The notes beneath the pieces are model-generated. The model was not told where the DNA came from and searched no databases. It was given only the letters and a program-made list of their open reading frames with translations. Below, in pieces: positions 53,728-61,957 of a DNA stretch of 64,000 nt; the first letter of the stretch is position 1, and each line of letters opens with the position of its first letter. The translations under genes were made by a program, and so were the position numbers. The stretch comes from Pseudomonas sp. KBW05 (GTDB taxonomy: Bacteria > Pseudomonadota > Gammaproteobacteria > Pseudomonadales > Pseudomonadaceae): NCBI RefSeq assembly GCF_003852405.1, contig NZ_QAJM01000001.1:1-64000 (forward strand), written 5' to 3'.

Positions 53728-55062
53728 TCAACGCGCGCCAGCCGTCTCCAGGCGCTCGCGCGGCCGGCGCACATTCAGCGCATAGGTCAGCATCGCCAGC
53801 GCCGCAATCGCGCCGGGAATGGCAAAGACCAGGAAGTTCAGTTGCAACGGCAGCTCCGCCGACATCAACGCGCCCCCCAGCAATGGCCCGACGATTGCGC
53901 CATTGCGGCCGATGCCGGACGCCCAGCCCAGGCCGGTGGCGCGGATGGACAAGCCATAGAGCTGCGCGGCAGCGGCATACAACAGGATTTGCGTGCCAAT
54001 GGTGGTGGCGCCCGCAAGGAAGATCAGCAGGTACAGGACCGGCATCGGGCTGTTGATGCCCAGCAGGCTGATGGACACCACCCCGGTGAGGAAGAACGCG
54101 ATCATCACTTTGATCAGGTTCAAGCGGTCACCCAACCAGCCACCCACCAACGCCCCGGCCATGCCGCCGAGGTTCAGGGCCACGAGGAACGACAGGCTCG
54201 AACCGAGGCTGTAACCCGCCCCCGCCATCAGCTTGGGCAGCCACGAACTCAGCGCGTAGACCATCAGCAGGCAGCAGAAAAACGCGACCCAGACCATTGC
54301 CGTGCGCACGCCCAGCCCGTGGCGGAACAGCTCCACCACCGACGCGCCCTTGGCTTTCACATCGTTGAGCACCAGCTCATCGCCCGCCTCGATCTGCGTG
54401 CCCGGCGACAGACGCATCAGCAACCCCCGCGCCTGTTCGTGGCGGCCCTGGCGCACCAGGAAGCCGATGGATTCCGGCAGCCAATACACGATGATCGGCA
54501 ACAGCAACAACGGCACAGCCGCCGCGAAGAACATCGACGACCAGCCATAGTTGGGCAGCATGAAAATCCCCACGCTGGCCGCGAGCATGCCGCCCAGGGA
54601 ATAACCGCTGAACATCACCGCCATCAGGGTACTGCGCAGTTTTTTCGGTGCGTATTCGTTCATCAGCGCCGCTGCATTGGGCATCAGCCCGCCACAGCCA
54701 AGCCCGGCGATAAACCGGCAGATACCAAATTCCGTGGGGCTGCTGGCAAAGCCGTTGACCACCGTGGCCACGCTGAACAGCGCGAAGCACACGGCGATGC
54801 CTTTCTTGCGCCCGAAGCGGTCCGCCAGGCTGCCAAACACCAGCGCGCCGAACATCATGCCGAACAGCGCATAACTGCCCAGCGCCCCGGCTTGCAAGGG
54901 CGAAAGCCCCCACTCTTTCATGATGGACGGCAGGACCACGCCGTAGATGAACAAGTCGTAGCCGTCGAAGATCAACAGCAAGGCACACAGGCCCACCACC
55001 ATCCAGTGGAACCGGCTGAAGCGGGCGTTATCGATGATTGAATGAACGTCATGGGTACGCAT
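53728..55062 (-). CDS. benK: Benzoate:H+ symporter BenK
   Basis: This 444-residue, twelve-helix MFS protein belongs to the aromatic acid:H+ symporter family. IDNARFSRFHWMVVGLCALLLIFDGYDLFIYGVVLP, FGSLADRFGRKKGI and RFIAGLGCGGLMPNAAALMNEYAPKKLRS are the family marks. It imports benzoate across the inner membrane. The ATG at 55062 begins the conserved N-terminus (MRTHDVHSIID). It lies 41 bases after benD and is followed by the porin gene, the usual order in Pseudomonas. Confidence 0.92.
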   Translation of the reverse strand: MRTHDVHSIIDNARFSRFHWMVVGLCALLLIFDGYDLFIYGVVLPSIMKEWGLSPLQAGALGSYALFGMMFGALVFGSLADRFGRKKGIAVCFALFSVATVVNGFASSPTEFGICRFIAGLGCGGLMPNAAALMNEYAPKKLRSTLMAVMFSGYSLGGMLAASVGIFMLPNYGWSSMFFAAAVPLLLLPIIVYWLPESIGFLVRQGRHEQARGLLMRLSPGTQIEAGDELVLNDVKAKGASVVELFRHGLGVRTAMVWVAFFCCLLMVYALSSWLPKLMAGAGYSLGSSLSFLVALNLGGMAGALVGGWLGDRLNLIKVMIAFFLTGVVSISLLGINSPMPVLYLLIFLAGATTIGTQILLYAAAAQLYGLSIRATGLGWASGIGRNGAIVGPLLGGALMSAELPLQLNFLVFAIPGAIAALAMLTYALNVRRPRERLETAGAR

Positions 55063-55103
55063 GGCAGTGCTCTCTTTATTGTTGTTGTGAGTGCAAAGGA
55101 GGC

Positions 55104-55865
55104 TCAACCCAGGTCGCCGCCTCCCACGGGCAGGGTCACGCCGGTGATGTAGGAGGCTTCGTCAGACGCGAGGAACAGGATCGCGCCGGCTTGTTCGTCG
55201 ATGCTGCCGTAGCGTTGCATCGGGCTGCTGGCGAGGGTCTGGTCGACGATCTGTTGGTACCACACGCGTTCCTGTTCGGTTTGCGCCTGGCTGTTACGCG
55301 GAATACGGCGCGGCGGTGCTTCAGTGCCACCGGGCGCGGTGGCGTTGACGCGGATGCCGCTGCCGGCGGTTTCGAAGGCCAGGCACGCGGTGAGGGCATT
55401 CACGCCGCCCTTGGCCGCGCCATACGGCACGCGGTTGACACCGCGCGTGGCAATCGACGACACGTTGACGATGGCGCCGCTGCCCTGCTCCAGCATGTAC
55501 GGCAACACGCAATGGCAGCACCACAACGTGGGGAACAGCGAGCGGCGCACTTCGGCTTCGATTTGCGCCGCGGCGTAGTGCTCGAAGGGCTTGGCCCAGA
55601 TGGTGCCGCCGACGTTGTTGACCAGAATATCGATGCGCCCGAAGTGCGCCTGGGCCGCCGCCATCACCCGCGCGCAGTCGGCGTGTTGCTCCAGGTCGGC
55701 GGTGAGGATCAGCGCGCGCTCGTGCTGCAATTCGTGCACGAGCTCCGAACGATCGACGGCCACCAGCCAGGCCCCCTCCTCCAGCAAACGCTCGGCCACA
55801 CGCCGGCCAATGCCTTGGGCAGCGCCCGTCACGAGGGCCACCTTGTTGTTGAACCTTAAAGTCAT
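55104..55865 (-). CDS. benD: Benzoate diol dehydrogenase BenD
   Basis: This 253-residue short-chain dehydrogenase oxidises and decarboxylates 1,6-dihydroxycyclohexa-2,4-diene-1-carboxylate to catechol with NAD+. The nucleotide motif TGAAQGIG (14-21), NNVGG and the catalytic YGAAK are present. The length and the position between benC and benK match known ben clusters. No catechol dioxygenase gene is in the window, so catechol is handled elsewhere. Confidence 0.94.
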   Translation of the reverse strand: MTLRFNNKVALVTGAAQGIGRRVAERLLEEGAWLVAVDRSELVHELQHERALILTADLEQHADCARVMAAAQAHFGRIDILVNNVGGTIWAKPFEHYAAAQIEAEVRRSLFPTLWCCHCVLPYMLEQGSGAIVNVSSIATRGVNRVPYGAAKGGVNALTACLAFETAGSGIRVNATAPGGTEAPPRRIPRNSQAQTEQERVWYQQIVDQTLASSPMQRYGSIDEQAGAILFLASDEASYITGVTLPVGGGDLG

Positions 55866-55876
55866 GGGGGGGCTCC

Positions 55877-56899
55877 TCAGGCTGCATCGCCGGTGACGAT
55901 GGCGTTGGGGGTGAATTTCTCGTAGTGGAAGCTGGCCGGGCTGACGCCTTGGCGCTTGAAGTACTCGCGCACGGCATCAACCATCGGCGGCGGCCCGCAC
56001 AGGTACACATCGACGTCACCGTCGTGGAGCGCGTCGCCGGGCATGTGCTGGGTGACATAGCCCTGGCGTGGGTGGGTGGTCTGCGGGTCGGCGACGCAGG
56101 TGACCACGGTAAGATTCGGTAAACGCTGGGCAAACCCGTGCAGCGCCTCGACCATCACCAGGTCCTGGTCACGGGTCACCCCGTAGATCAGCGTGATTGC
56201 ACGCGCTTCCTGGCGTTCGGCGAGCACTTCAAGCATCGACAGAAACGGCGCCAGCCCAGTACCACCGGCCAGCAGCAACAACGGCCGCGCCACCTCGCGC
56301 AGGTAGAAGCTGCCCAGTGGCCCGATCATCGAGACCGCGTCGCCGGGCTGGGCCTGGGCCAGCCAGCCGCTCATCAAGCCGCCCGGCACCTGCTTGATCA
56401 GGAAACTCGCACGGCGCTCGCCAGGGCGGCTGCTGAAGGAATAGGCGCGGGTCTGGCCGCTGCCGGGCACGCCGATATTCACGTATTGGCCCGGCAGGAA
56501 TACCGGCGCTTGATCCAGTTCGAAACTCACCTCCACCGCCGCATCGGCATGGCGGGTGATGCTGGCCAGCGTCGCGGCAAATTGCGCGGTGCCGGTCTTG
56601 CACGCGCTGGACGGCACCGGCACGGCGATCACGCAATCGGACTGCGGCACCATCTGGCAGGTGAGTACCAGGCGTGCCTCGGCTTCATCGGCGCTGAGGG
56701 CGTCGTCGATGTAGTCGTCGCCCAGGTCGTAGGCGCCGGTTTCGCAGCGGCACTTGCAGGTGCCACACACGCCGTCCGAGCAATCCATGGGCAGGTTGAT
56801 ACGTTGGCGAAAGGCCGCGTCGAGGACCTTCTCCCCCACCTTGCAGTCGATGAAACGGGTCACCCCGTCCTCGAAGTTCAGGGCAATGGCGTACGTCAT
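55877..56899 (-). CDS. benC: Benzoate 1,2-dioxygenase reductase BenC
   Basis: This 340-residue electron-transfer component has an N-terminal chloroplast-type 2Fe-2S ferredoxin domain with Cys40, Cys45, Cys48 and Cys81. An FAD/NADH reductase half follows (TRAYSFSSRPGE, LLLAGGTGLAPFLSML, YLCGPPPMVDAV). It passes electrons from NADH to the BenAB oxygenase. It starts 10 bases after benB. Confidence 0.95.
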   Translation of the reverse strand: MTYAIALNFEDGVTRFIDCKVGEKVLDAAFRQRINLPMDCSDGVCGTCKCRCETGAYDLGDDYIDDALSADEAEARLVLTCQMVPQSDCVIAVPVPSSACKTGTAQFAATLASITRHADAAVEVSFELDQAPVFLPGQYVNIGVPGSGQTRAYSFSSRPGERRASFLIKQVPGGLMSGWLAQAQPGDAVSMIGPLGSFYLREVARPLLLLAGGTGLAPFLSMLEVLAERQEARAITLIYGVTRDQDLVMVEALHGFAQRLPNLTVVTCVADPQTTHPRQGYVTQHMPGDALHDGDVDVYLCGPPPMVDAVREYFKRQGVSPASFHYEKFTPNAIVTGDAA

Positions 56900-56909
56900 T
56901 GGGGCGTCC

Positions 56910-57398
56910 TCAGATGTGATAGATGTCGATGACCTGATGGATGTAGTCGTTTTTCAGCACCACCTTCTTGCGCGTGATCAGCGGTTGTTCGCCGCGCATA
57001 TCGAGGTGATAGAACGAGGTGCCGAAGTACGTGTCCGTGGTCTTGTAGCGGTGGCTGAGGGTTTGCCAGTTGAACCGCAAGTGCACCTGCGCGCCGTCGT
57101 CGGCCAGCACTTCGAGGTTGGTGATCAGGTGCGCGGTGCGCGGCTCCGGCGTGCTGGCGCTGGAGCGTTCGGTCTTGATGCGGAACACCCGGTCTTCGAG
57201 GCCGTCACGGCTGGGGTAGTAGATCAGCGAGATCTCGCGCTGGGGGTCTTCGGTTAGGGTGTCGTGGTCGTCCCACGCCGGCATCCAGTATTCGACCTTG
57301 GGCGAGTAGCACGCCAGCCATTCGTCCCACTGGCGATCATCCAACAGGCGCGCTTCGTAGTAGAGAAAGTCGAGCAAACGGTCACGGGAGGCGCTCAT
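56910..57398 (-). CDS. benB: Benzoate 1,2-dioxygenase small subunit BenB
   Basis: This 162-residue beta subunit of the ring-hydroxylating dioxygenase begins MSASRDRLLDFLYYEARLLDDRQWDEWLACY, as in known BenB/XylY proteins. It packs with BenA to form the oxygenase. The ATG at 57398 overlaps the benA stop as ATGA. A longer frame upstream runs into benA and is not conserved. Confidence 0.94.
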   Translation of the reverse strand: MSASRDRLLDFLYYEARLLDDRQWDEWLACYSPKVEYWMPAWDDHDTLTEDPQREISLIYYPSRDGLEDRVFRIKTERSSASTPEPRTAHLITNLEVLADDGAQVHLRFNWQTLSHRYKTTDTYFGTSFYHLDMRGEQPLITRKKVVLKNDYIHQVIDIYHI

Positions 57399-58771
57399 GA
57401 CAACACCGCCTTGTCGCTGGCGATCAGGTGTTGTTGCTCGTGCTGGATCGCGCGTTGCAGGCTTTGCGCCCAATGGGCGTGCTGGCGCACAAACAGGCCT
57501 TCGTCTTCGGTCTTGACCCCGCTGAGCTGCGGCTGCATGCCCATGGCGCGGGCGTTTTCATCAGCGCCTTCGACCCATTGTTTGGCGCCACGGCTGAGGT
57601 CGTTCCACAGGGTGGTCGCGCCCTGGTAGCCGGTCTGGCAGGCGCGGAACTCTTCGAGGTCATCCGGCGTGCCCATGCCGCTGACGTTGAAAAAATCTTC
57701 GTACTGGCGGATACGCGTGGCGCGCTCCTCGGCACTTTCGCCAATGGGCGCCATGCAATAGATGGTGACTTCGGTCTTGTCCACCGCGAGCGGGCGTACC
57801 ACGCGGATCTGCGTGGAGAACTGGTCCATCAGGTAGACGTTGGGATAGAGGCACAGGTTGCGCGTCTGCTCGACGATAAAGTCGGCACGTTCCTGGCCCA
57901 GGCGTTCGGCGAGCGCCGCGCGGTGGGCGTGGACCGGGCGCACTTCGGGGTTGAGCAGGCGCGTCCACAGGAGGATATGCCCGTGCTCGAAGGCGTAGAC
58001 CCCGCCGAGGCTTTTCGACCAGCCATTGGCGTCGACGGTGCGGGTGCCTTCGGCCTCGTAGTTGCGCCGGCCCATGGTCGCCGAGTAGTTCCAGTGCACC
58101 GAGCTGACGTGGTAGCCGTCGGCGCCGTTTTCGATCTGCAGCTTCCAGTTGCCGTCGTAGACGTAGGAGGAACTGCCGCGCAGCACTTCCAGGCCCAGGG
58201 GCGCCTGGTCGACCATCTGGTCGATGATCACGCGGGTCTCGCCCAGGTAATCGCTGAGTTCCGGCACCGTTTCACTGAGGCTGCCAAACAGGAAGCCGCG
58301 GTAGTTTTCGAAGCGGCCCAGGCGCGTGAGGTCGTGGGAGCCGTCGCAGTCGAAGCTGTCGGGGTAGGCGCCGGTCTTGGCGTCCTTCACTTTGAGCAGC
58401 TTGCCGGCGTTGCTGAAGGTCCAGCCGTGGAACGGGCAGGTAAACGAGCCTTTGTTGCCTTGTTTGCGTCGGCAGAGCATGGCGCCACGGTGCGCGCAGG
58501 CGTTGACCAGGCCGTGCAGGGTGCCGTGCTTGTCGCGGGTGATGACCACCGGTTGGCGGCCGATCCAGGTGGTGAAGTAGTCGTTGATCTCGGGCACCTG
58601 GCTTTCGTGCGCCAGGTAGATCCAACCACCTTCGAAGATGTGTTTCATCTCCAGGGCAAACAGGTCGGGGTCGGTGAAGATGTCGCGGCGGCAGCGGAAT
58701 ACCCCGGTGGCGGGGTCTTCCTGGACGGATTCGCCGAGTTGCCGGGCGAGGCGGTCGAGCGTGCTGATCAT
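57395..58771 (-). CDS. benA: Benzoate 1,2-dioxygenase large subunit BenA
   Basis: This 458-residue alpha subunit has the Rieske 2Fe-2S site Cys92-x-His94 ... Cys112-x2-His115 (CAHRGAMLC, CPFHGW). The mononuclear iron ligands lie in NGADGYHVSSVHW (His221, His226). It dihydroxylates benzoate to the cis-diol. It is the first gene of benABCDK, with a BenR-type site just upstream and benR 85 bases further on. Confidence 0.96.
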   Translation of the reverse strand: MISTLDRLARQLGESVQEDPATGVFRCRRDIFTDPDLFALEMKHIFEGGWIYLAHESQVPEINDYFTTWIGRQPVVITRDKHGTLHGLVNACAHRGAMLCRRKQGNKGSFTCPFHGWTFSNAGKLLKVKDAKTGAYPDSFDCDGSHDLTRLGRFENYRGFLFGSLSETVPELSDYLGETRVIIDQMVDQAPLGLEVLRGSSSYVYDGNWKLQIENGADGYHVSSVHWNYSATMGRRNYEAEGTRTVDANGWSKSLGGVYAFEHGHILLWTRLLNPEVRPVHAHRAALAERLGQERADFIVEQTRNLCLYPNVYLMDQFSTQIRVVRPLAVDKTEVTIYCMAPIGESAEERATRIRQYEDFFNVSGMGTPDDLEEFRACQTGYQGATTLWNDLSRGAKQWVEGADENARAMGMQPQLSGVKTEDEGLFVRQHAHWAQSLQRAIQHEQQHLIASDKAVLS

Positions 58772-58836
58772 GGGGTAGGCCCTCGGTTGTTCTTGTATCA
58801 GGCGCCTTCACTGTAGGGGCACGCTTCAACCGTCAA

Positions 58837-58851
58837 TATCCGCTGGCTGCA
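58837..58851 (-). promoter_or_regulatory. BenR/XylS-type binding half-site upstream of benA
   Basis: On the minus strand TGCAGCCAGCGGATA matches the XylS/BenR half-site TGCA-N6-GGNTA exactly. A TTGACG-like -35 box follows directly. It lies 66 bases from the benA start. A second half-site is less clear. Confidence 0.65.
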
Positions 58852-58856
58852 ATTCG

Positions 58857-59813
58857 CTATCCGCCGGGCGCGCGGCGTTTCCAGGTCTGCGACGGCAACT
58901 CGCCAAAGCGCTTGCGATAGGCCTCGGAAAAGCGCCCCAAGTGCACGAAGCCGTGATCCAGCGCCACCTCGGTCACGCTGCGCGCCGTGGCCAGTTGCAG
59001 GCGTGCGTGCACGCGCTCCAGCTTGCGTTGACGCACGTAGTCGCGCGGCGACAGGCCGACCTGACGTTCAAACAGGGTATAGAGCGAACGCTCGCTGACC
59101 TTGGCGGTGGCCATCAGTTGTTCGACGCTGATGTCGTCGGTCAGGTGCTCCTCGATAAACTGGCGCACCGCTTCGAACCCGCCGCCCTGCGCCACTGGCG
59201 GGACCACGCGCAAGACATTGCTGGCCAACAACGCCAGGAGCTTGTTGGCGACGATGCGCTCGTACAGGCCCTGAACCTCGGGCTCGGCGGCGTTTTCCGC
59301 CTCGTGGCAGATCAAGCCCAGCAGCTGCAGGAAGCCGCTCATCTCACTCAGGGCATGGCGCGCCGTGGCAAAGCGGATGCCCTGTTGCGGCAGGGTCCAG
59401 CGCTGTTCCAGGCAGGCGTTTTCCAGCAGGCGCACCGGCAGCTTGATGATGAATTTCTCGCAGTCGGCGGAATAAGTCAGGTCCACCGGGTCATCCGGGT
59501 TGATCAGCAGGATCTCGCCGGGCTGGAACACCTGCTCCACACCACGGGCATTCGAGCGGCAGTGGCCGCTCAGGAGGATTTGCAGGTGGTAGATGGTCTG
59601 CAGCGCCTCGGACGTGACCTGCACGGGCGCGCCATAGCTGATGCGGCACAGGTCCAGGCTGGAAAAGGTGCGATGGCTGATGCTCGCCTGCGGGCGCCCG
59701 CGCGGTGGCAGGCGAATGCAGTGGCTGCCCACATGCTGGTTGACGTAGTCGGATACCGCGTAGGCATCGGCACGCTGGAAGATCTGGCTGCGCTCACTCA
59801 ATAGCACGGTCAT
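58857..59813 (-). CDS. benR: AraC/XylS-family activator BenR
   Basis: This 318-residue regulator has an AraC-type C-terminal double helix-turn-helix (ISVEQLMATAKVSERSLYTLFERQVGLSPRDYVRQRKLERV; VTEVALDHGFVHLGRFSEAYRKRFGELPS). An N-terminal domain of the XylS type precedes it. It lies upstream of and in line with benA, as in other pseudomonads, and activates the operon in response to benzoate. The ATG at 59813 gives the usual XylS-family length. Confidence 0.93.
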   Translation of the reverse strand: MTVLLSERSQIFQRADAYAVSDYVNQHVGSHCIRLPPRGRPQASISHRTFSSLDLCRISYGAPVQVTSEALQTIYHLQILLSGHCRSNARGVEQVFQPGEILLINPDDPVDLTYSADCEKFIIKLPVRLLENACLEQRWTLPQQGIRFATARHALSEMSGFLQLLGLICHEAENAAEPEVQGLYERIVANKLLALLASNVLRVVPPVAQGGGFEAVRQFIEEHLTDDISVEQLMATAKVSERSLYTLFERQVGLSPRDYVRQRKLERVHARLQLATARSVTEVALDHGFVHLGRFSEAYRKRFGELPSQTWKRRAPGG

Positions 59814-59892
59814 GGTTGCGCCTCTTTTATAGTTATTGGGTGCAGGCTGACGCCTGAGGGTGTGGCCGTCCAATATGGATAAGGTCTCAATG

Positions 59893-59909
59893 AATACCCA
59901 GCGGGTATT
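59893..59909. promoter_or_regulatory. Palindrome AATACCC-AGC-GGGTATT
   Basis: A perfect seven-base inverted repeat with a three-base centre lies between the divergent benR and cytochrome genes. TTGAC follows directly on the plus strand, as a possible -35 box. It is a candidate operator for either gene. Confidence 0.4.
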
Positions 59910-60010
59910 GACGTGTCTAGTGCGTCACGCAGTGAGCAATTGGACTTATTACGAAACAATCTAGCCGCCCATACACCGGCCTGCGCCGCCTTATCTACGC
60001 TCAGCAACGT

Positions 60011-60058
60011 GCCAGGAGGCGTATTGAAGAGTCCATGACGGACCCACTGTCTCCTGGC
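60011..60058 (+). promoter_or_regulatory. Nested hairpin in the leader of the GMC dehydrogenase operon
   Basis: GCCAGGAG (60011-60018) pairs perfectly with CTCCTGGC (60051-60058), and GTCC pairs with GGAC inside the loop. It lies 22 bases before the ATG at 60081. The role, whether mRNA stability, leader control or protein binding, is unknown. Confidence 0.4.
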
Positions 60059-60080
60059 GCCTGATGCCTAGGAGATTACG

Positions 60081-61448
60081 ATGAGAAAGGAAACCCATCG
60101 CCCCCGGCCCGGGTTCGGCTGCGCGTTGTTCGGCGCATTGCTGAGCCCACTGGTCGTCGCGGCCCCCACGCTGTCTACGCAAATCCCCTTCGATGTCACG
60201 GCCACCCCGCCGTTTTCCCTCACCAGCCTGCAACAGAACTTCGACGATATGTCGTGGCAGACCTTCATTGCCCTGAACTGGCCAGCCCTGGCCGACGGCA
60301 ACCCCAATACCGGCGTACAGATCGGCCAGCAGGACGCGGCCACGGTGTGGGAAAGCTACCGGGAGAGTTACCAGATCTTCCTGCCCCAGGGGCAGAAGCC
60401 GCAGCCGTTTCGCGCGCCGGCGGCCGTGCCACCTGCCTGTGAGGGCAAGGGCTCCGGGCGCTTGCTGCAACAGATGGGCAAGGTCCCGGACGTGCTGGAC
60501 GAGTTTATCCAACCCTTTGAAAGCGGCCCGCTGGTGGACCAGAGCGGCGTGTACACGCGCAACGAAATCGTGGTGAACCAGTCGATGTTCGACGGCATCG
60601 TCAACAACGGCTTGTACAGCGTGCAGGGCCAGCAGGCGTTTTTTGCCGCCAGCCCGACCAATGCGGTGGCGTTCAGTTGCGGCAACCCGAGCACCAGCGA
60701 GGTGGGCTCGATCATGGTCAAGGCGTCGTGGAAGGTGCTGGACGGCAACGATAAGCCTGGCAGTTTCCACACTGTCGATGCCTTGGTGTATACACCGGGC
60801 AACAGCGACCCGAGCAAGGGGCCGGTGGTGGCGGAGTCCTGCACGGCCGAGCCGGTGGGCCTGGTCGGCCTGCACATCGTGCACAAGACCACCAGCGCGC
60901 CGCAGTGGGTGTGGTCCACCTTCGAGCACGTCGACAATGTGCCGGAAAAGACCACGCCACCGGCCGAGCGCAAAGGCCCGTACCTGTTCTACAACGCCAG
61001 TAGCCACGCCGAGGTCAACCAGCCGCCGCCACGCCCTTGGAACCCGGCGGTGAAAGCGACGCCGTCGCAGATCGTGCGCGAGATACCGCTGACCGACGCC
61101 ACCAAGGCGCTGAACAGCACCTACCAGACGTTGCTGCGCACGGTGAACCCCAACAGCGTGTGGGCCAACTACCAGTTGATCAGCACCCAGTGGCCCACCC
61201 TCAGCGGCCAGCCGCCGTGCCAGATATCGGCCACCGTGCCCCTGGGCAAGCCGGCGCCGCCGTTCCTCGCCAATGCAACGCTGGAGACGTACATCCAGGG
61301 CACCGTGCCCCAGGCGTCGTCCAGTTGCATCGCCTGCCACGGCAACGCCGCGACCCACGTCACGCAGTCGCCACGCACCAGCTTCGCCGACTTCACTTAC
61401 CTGCTCGAACGCGCCCAATCCACCGGGGCAACAGGGAGCCAGCCATGA
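60081..61448 (+). CDS. Exported c-type cytochrome protein, one heme
   Basis: This 455-residue protein has a signal peptide (about 1-28, VVAAP). A long domain of no family that I recognise follows, with many Trp and Pro residues (MSWQTFIALNWPAL near residue 57). A single heme-binding motif CIACH (about 418-422) lies near the C-terminus. It overlaps the next gene as ATGA, and the third gene is a GMC oxidoreductase. It is therefore probably the electron acceptor of a periplasmic dehydrogenase. The ATG has a GGAG site seven bases upstream. Confidence 0.75.
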   Translation: MRKETHRPRPGFGCALFGALLSPLVVAAPTLSTQIPFDVTATPPFSLTSLQQNFDDMSWQTFIALNWPALADGNPNTGVQIGQQDAATVWESYRESYQIFLPQGQKPQPFRAPAAVPPACEGKGSGRLLQQMGKVPDVLDEFIQPFESGPLVDQSGVYTRNEIVVNQSMFDGIVNNGLYSVQGQQAFFAASPTNAVAFSCGNPSTSEVGSIMVKASWKVLDGNDKPGSFHTVDALVYTPGNSDPSKGPVVAESCTAEPVGLVGLHIVHKTTSAPQWVWSTFEHVDNVPEKTTPPAERKGPYLFYNASSHAEVNQPPPRPWNPAVKATPSQIVREIPLTDATKALNSTYQTLLRTVNPNSVWANYQLISTQWPTLSGQPPCQISATVPLGKPAPPFLANATLETYIQGTVPQASSSCIACHGNAATHVTQSPRTSFADFTYLLERAQSTGATGSQP

Positions 61449-61957
61449 GTACCGACCTCGACAATTTCACCGGCCTGAGCGTGGTGCTCACCGGTATCAA
61501 TCAGAAACTGCTGGCGCCCTCCGTGGACCCCATCGGCCTGCCCGCCACCTTCCTCGACTTCATCGGCCCGCGCCTGGGGCAGAACGTGCTCAGCGCCCTG
61601 CTCGGCCAGTACGCGTCGCTGCTGGCCGAGCAACAAACGCCGCAGCAAATCGGCACCGCGATCCTCATGCAAAACGGCCAGCCCGCCACCACGCAAACCG
61701 CCCAGGCGGCGCGCGCGATCATGAAGCTGTGGCTGCTCGGCGTGTGGTACCAGCCGTATGCCCAGGGTGCATTCCCGGCAGATGAGCAAACCGTGGTCAG
61801 CGCCGAGGCCTACACCCAAAGCTGGGCGTGGAGCATCGCCCAGGCGCACCCGATGGGCTACAGCGAGTTCTTTTTTGGCTACTGGAACAGTGCACCGCCG
61901 AGCCTTGAGGACTTCACCGGTGTTGCCGCCAATACCCAGCCAGGAGCCTCATCATGA
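61445..61957 (+). CDS. Small subunit of a GMC-type dehydrogenase
   Basis: This 170-residue protein resembles the small subunit of membrane-bound sorbitol/fructose-type dehydrogenases: FTGLSVVLTGINQKLLAP at the start and IMKLWLLGVWY and AWSIAQAHPMGYSEFFFGYW later. Such subunits are needed for folding or export of the flavoprotein. It has no clear signal peptide of its own. The ATG at 61445 lies in the upstream stop, and its stop overlaps the next start, so all three genes are coupled. Confidence 0.78.
   Translation: MSTDLDNFTGLSVVLTGINQKLLAPSVDPIGLPATFLDFIGPRLGQNVLSALLGQYASLLAEQQTPQQIGTAILMQNGQPATTQTAQAARAIMKLWLLGVWYQPYAQGAFPADEQTVVSAEAYTQSWAWSIAQAHPMGYSEFFFGYWNSAPPSLEDFTGVAANTQPGASS

Noticed and set aside
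57428-58816. 462-codon open frame on the plus strand
   Set aside because: Antisense to benA, whose Rieske and iron-site motifs are intact.
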